The notes beneath the pieces were generated by a model. That model saw nothing but the letters and a program-made list of their open reading frames with translations. It did no database searches and was not told the origin of the DNA. This document shows positions 63,088 to 64,000 of a DNA stretch of 64,000 bases, piece by piece (position 1 is the stretch's first letter; every line of letters starts with the position of its first letter). The position numbers and the translations under genes were made by a program. Source of the DNA: Lytechinus variegatus (lineage: Eukaryota > Echinodermata > Echinoidea > Temnopleuroida > Toxopneustidae); contig NC_054741.1 in the NCBI RefSeq assembly GCF_018143015.1, positions 15,933,736-15,997,735 on the forward strand. The letters run 5' to 3'.

Positions 63088-63250
63088 GTGAGAGGGAAGC
63101 TACTTTCCTCAAAACCCAACAAAGGGAGACTCACAAAAGTTCCCCAGTCCACATCAGTAGCAGCAAACACAAGGGGGGGGGGTGATGTGACTTATGTGAG
63201 TCTCATTTTATTTGGGTCTTTGATGAAAGTAGCTTCCTTCTCGCAAGGGA
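63088..63250. repeat. Fold-back repeat around a GT-rich spacer
   Basis: GAGAGGGAAGCTACTTTCCTC, then ACCCAACAAAGGGAGACTCAC, is mirrored by GTGAGTCTCATTTTATTTGG and GAAAGTAGCTTCCTTCTC. The arms are about 50 bp with mismatches, and the spacer contains a G run. It is probably an old MITE. Confidence 0.55.
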
Positions 63251-63274
63251 CCAAGCTGCACTATGTGAATTTAC

Positions 63275-63420
63275 GACAAACTACGGAATGGGAAGTCATG
63301 GGTTCAATTCCCAGCCGAGTCATATCATGGTCTTACAAAAGATTTATGAAAATGGACCTTCTGCCATATGGCTTTTGACACGCAGCATATAGAAGAGTAA
63401 TAATAATCATAATGCAGGCT
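63275..63420 (+). mobile_element. Decayed tRNA-derived SINE
   Basis: A B-box-like GGGTTCAATTCCCAGCCGAG at about 63299 is followed by a body ending in (TAA)n at about 63400. The A box is not convincing. Assignment rests on the B box and the tail only. Confidence 0.4.
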
Positions 63421-64000
63421 CGCTGTGTGAGTGGTTTCAATTATTCAAAAAGATATTCATACTTTCAAGGAACATAACTTCCGATGGTGGGTCGCCCCCC
63501 CCCCCCCACTGGTCCTTGTTAAAACAAATCTCTAGAAATGGCATAGCCACTCTCGTATCCTTCTGATACTGACGATAGAGGAGTAGAATCATGTTCGGTT
63601 TATTCGACCAAAAAAAGTTACCTTGTGGAGTGCGACGACATCACTTTGTTCCCAAAATCATTCTCATGTATATGAAATAGTTTTTAATTGTTATACCATA
63701 GCATGCACCGCTTTAGACACTATACAATCCTCAACAACACAATGACGGTCAAGACGAAGAGATAGTGTACACGCACTTTACAATTTTCTACTCATTCACT
63801 AATCAGGGATTTCGATTCCCCTCACCAATCGTCACTTTCTCGCTTTTTTTTGGCTTTAAAAAAATGGCGATTAAGTATTAAATATGGAACCGAATCAGTG
63901 TCAGATAAAAATGCGATAAATCCACGGTTTTTCGATTTTGTTCGAATTTCAAAAGCACGATAAGTCTGCAGTGATACCCCCAAACCAGTTCCAGGTCCGT

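Larger units (their letters stand above)
61604..64000. other. Upstream of the GT47 gene to the right edge
   Basis: This presumably contains the GT47 5' UTR and promoter near 61604-61750. Open frames at 61696-61986 (plus) and 62232-62474 (minus) resemble nothing I know. A fold-back repeat lies at 63088-63250 and a decayed SINE around 63275-63420. G or C homopolymer runs of 9-14 bases occur near 63056, 63172 and 63497. No further gene was recognised. Confidence 0.4.

Overview
This window is nuclear DNA from an animal. It is AT-rich, has intron-split genes with GT-AG junctions, and is crowded with small inverted-repeat transposons and tRNA-derived SINEs. The repeat types, the constant recurrence of the motif TACATGTA, and the close match of the proteins to deuterostome families suggest an echinoderm, most likely a sea urchin. 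That placement is an inference from style and protein similarity, not from a database match.

Five host genes can be rebuilt exon by exon. From left to right: (1) an ANKS6-like ankyrin gene on the minus strand (5474 down to about 1197, its 3' part lying beyond the left edge); (2) DHRS4, a short-chain dehydrogenase/reductase, plus strand, nine exons, 14449-27179; (3) TP53RK (Bud32/PRPK, the KEOPS kinase), minus strand, two exons, 35449-31259; (4) DAD1, a subunit of oligosaccharyltransferase, plus strand, two exons, 40219-47470; (5) a single-domain exostosin-like (GT47) type II membrane glycosyltransferase, minus strand, two exons, 61603-54018. DHRS4 and TP53RK are tail to tail, TP53RK and DAD1 are head to head, and DAD1 and the GT47 gene are tail to tail. 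They do not form a pathway. DAD1 and the GT47 enzyme both act in secretory-pathway glycosylation, but nothing in the sequence links them.

The rest is intron and intergenic DNA, much of it made of mobile elements whose edges can often be fixed to the base. There is a family of non-coding palindromic elements with perfect 8-bp target duplications (three complete copies and one partial). There are TTAA-flanked MITEs, one inserted into the middle of another. A 434-bp MITE interrupts a LINE reading frame with a 3-bp duplication. A hAT-like element has an exact 8-bp duplication. A stack at least three elements deep lies between TP53RK and DAD1. Satellites fill much of the DAD1 intron, a tRNA-related unit is tandemly triplicated in the TP53RK intron, and two copies of one repeat each carry four perfect DR1 nuclear-receptor half-site pairs (AGGTCA-A-AGGTCA), one copy inside DHRS4.

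No rRNA gene, intact tRNA gene, CRISPR array, LTR retroelement or complete LINE was recognised. The most useful leads are the DR1-carrying repeat, the self-palindromic 8-bp-duplication family, the nested stacks, and a hammerhead-like hairpin in DHRS4 intron 7.
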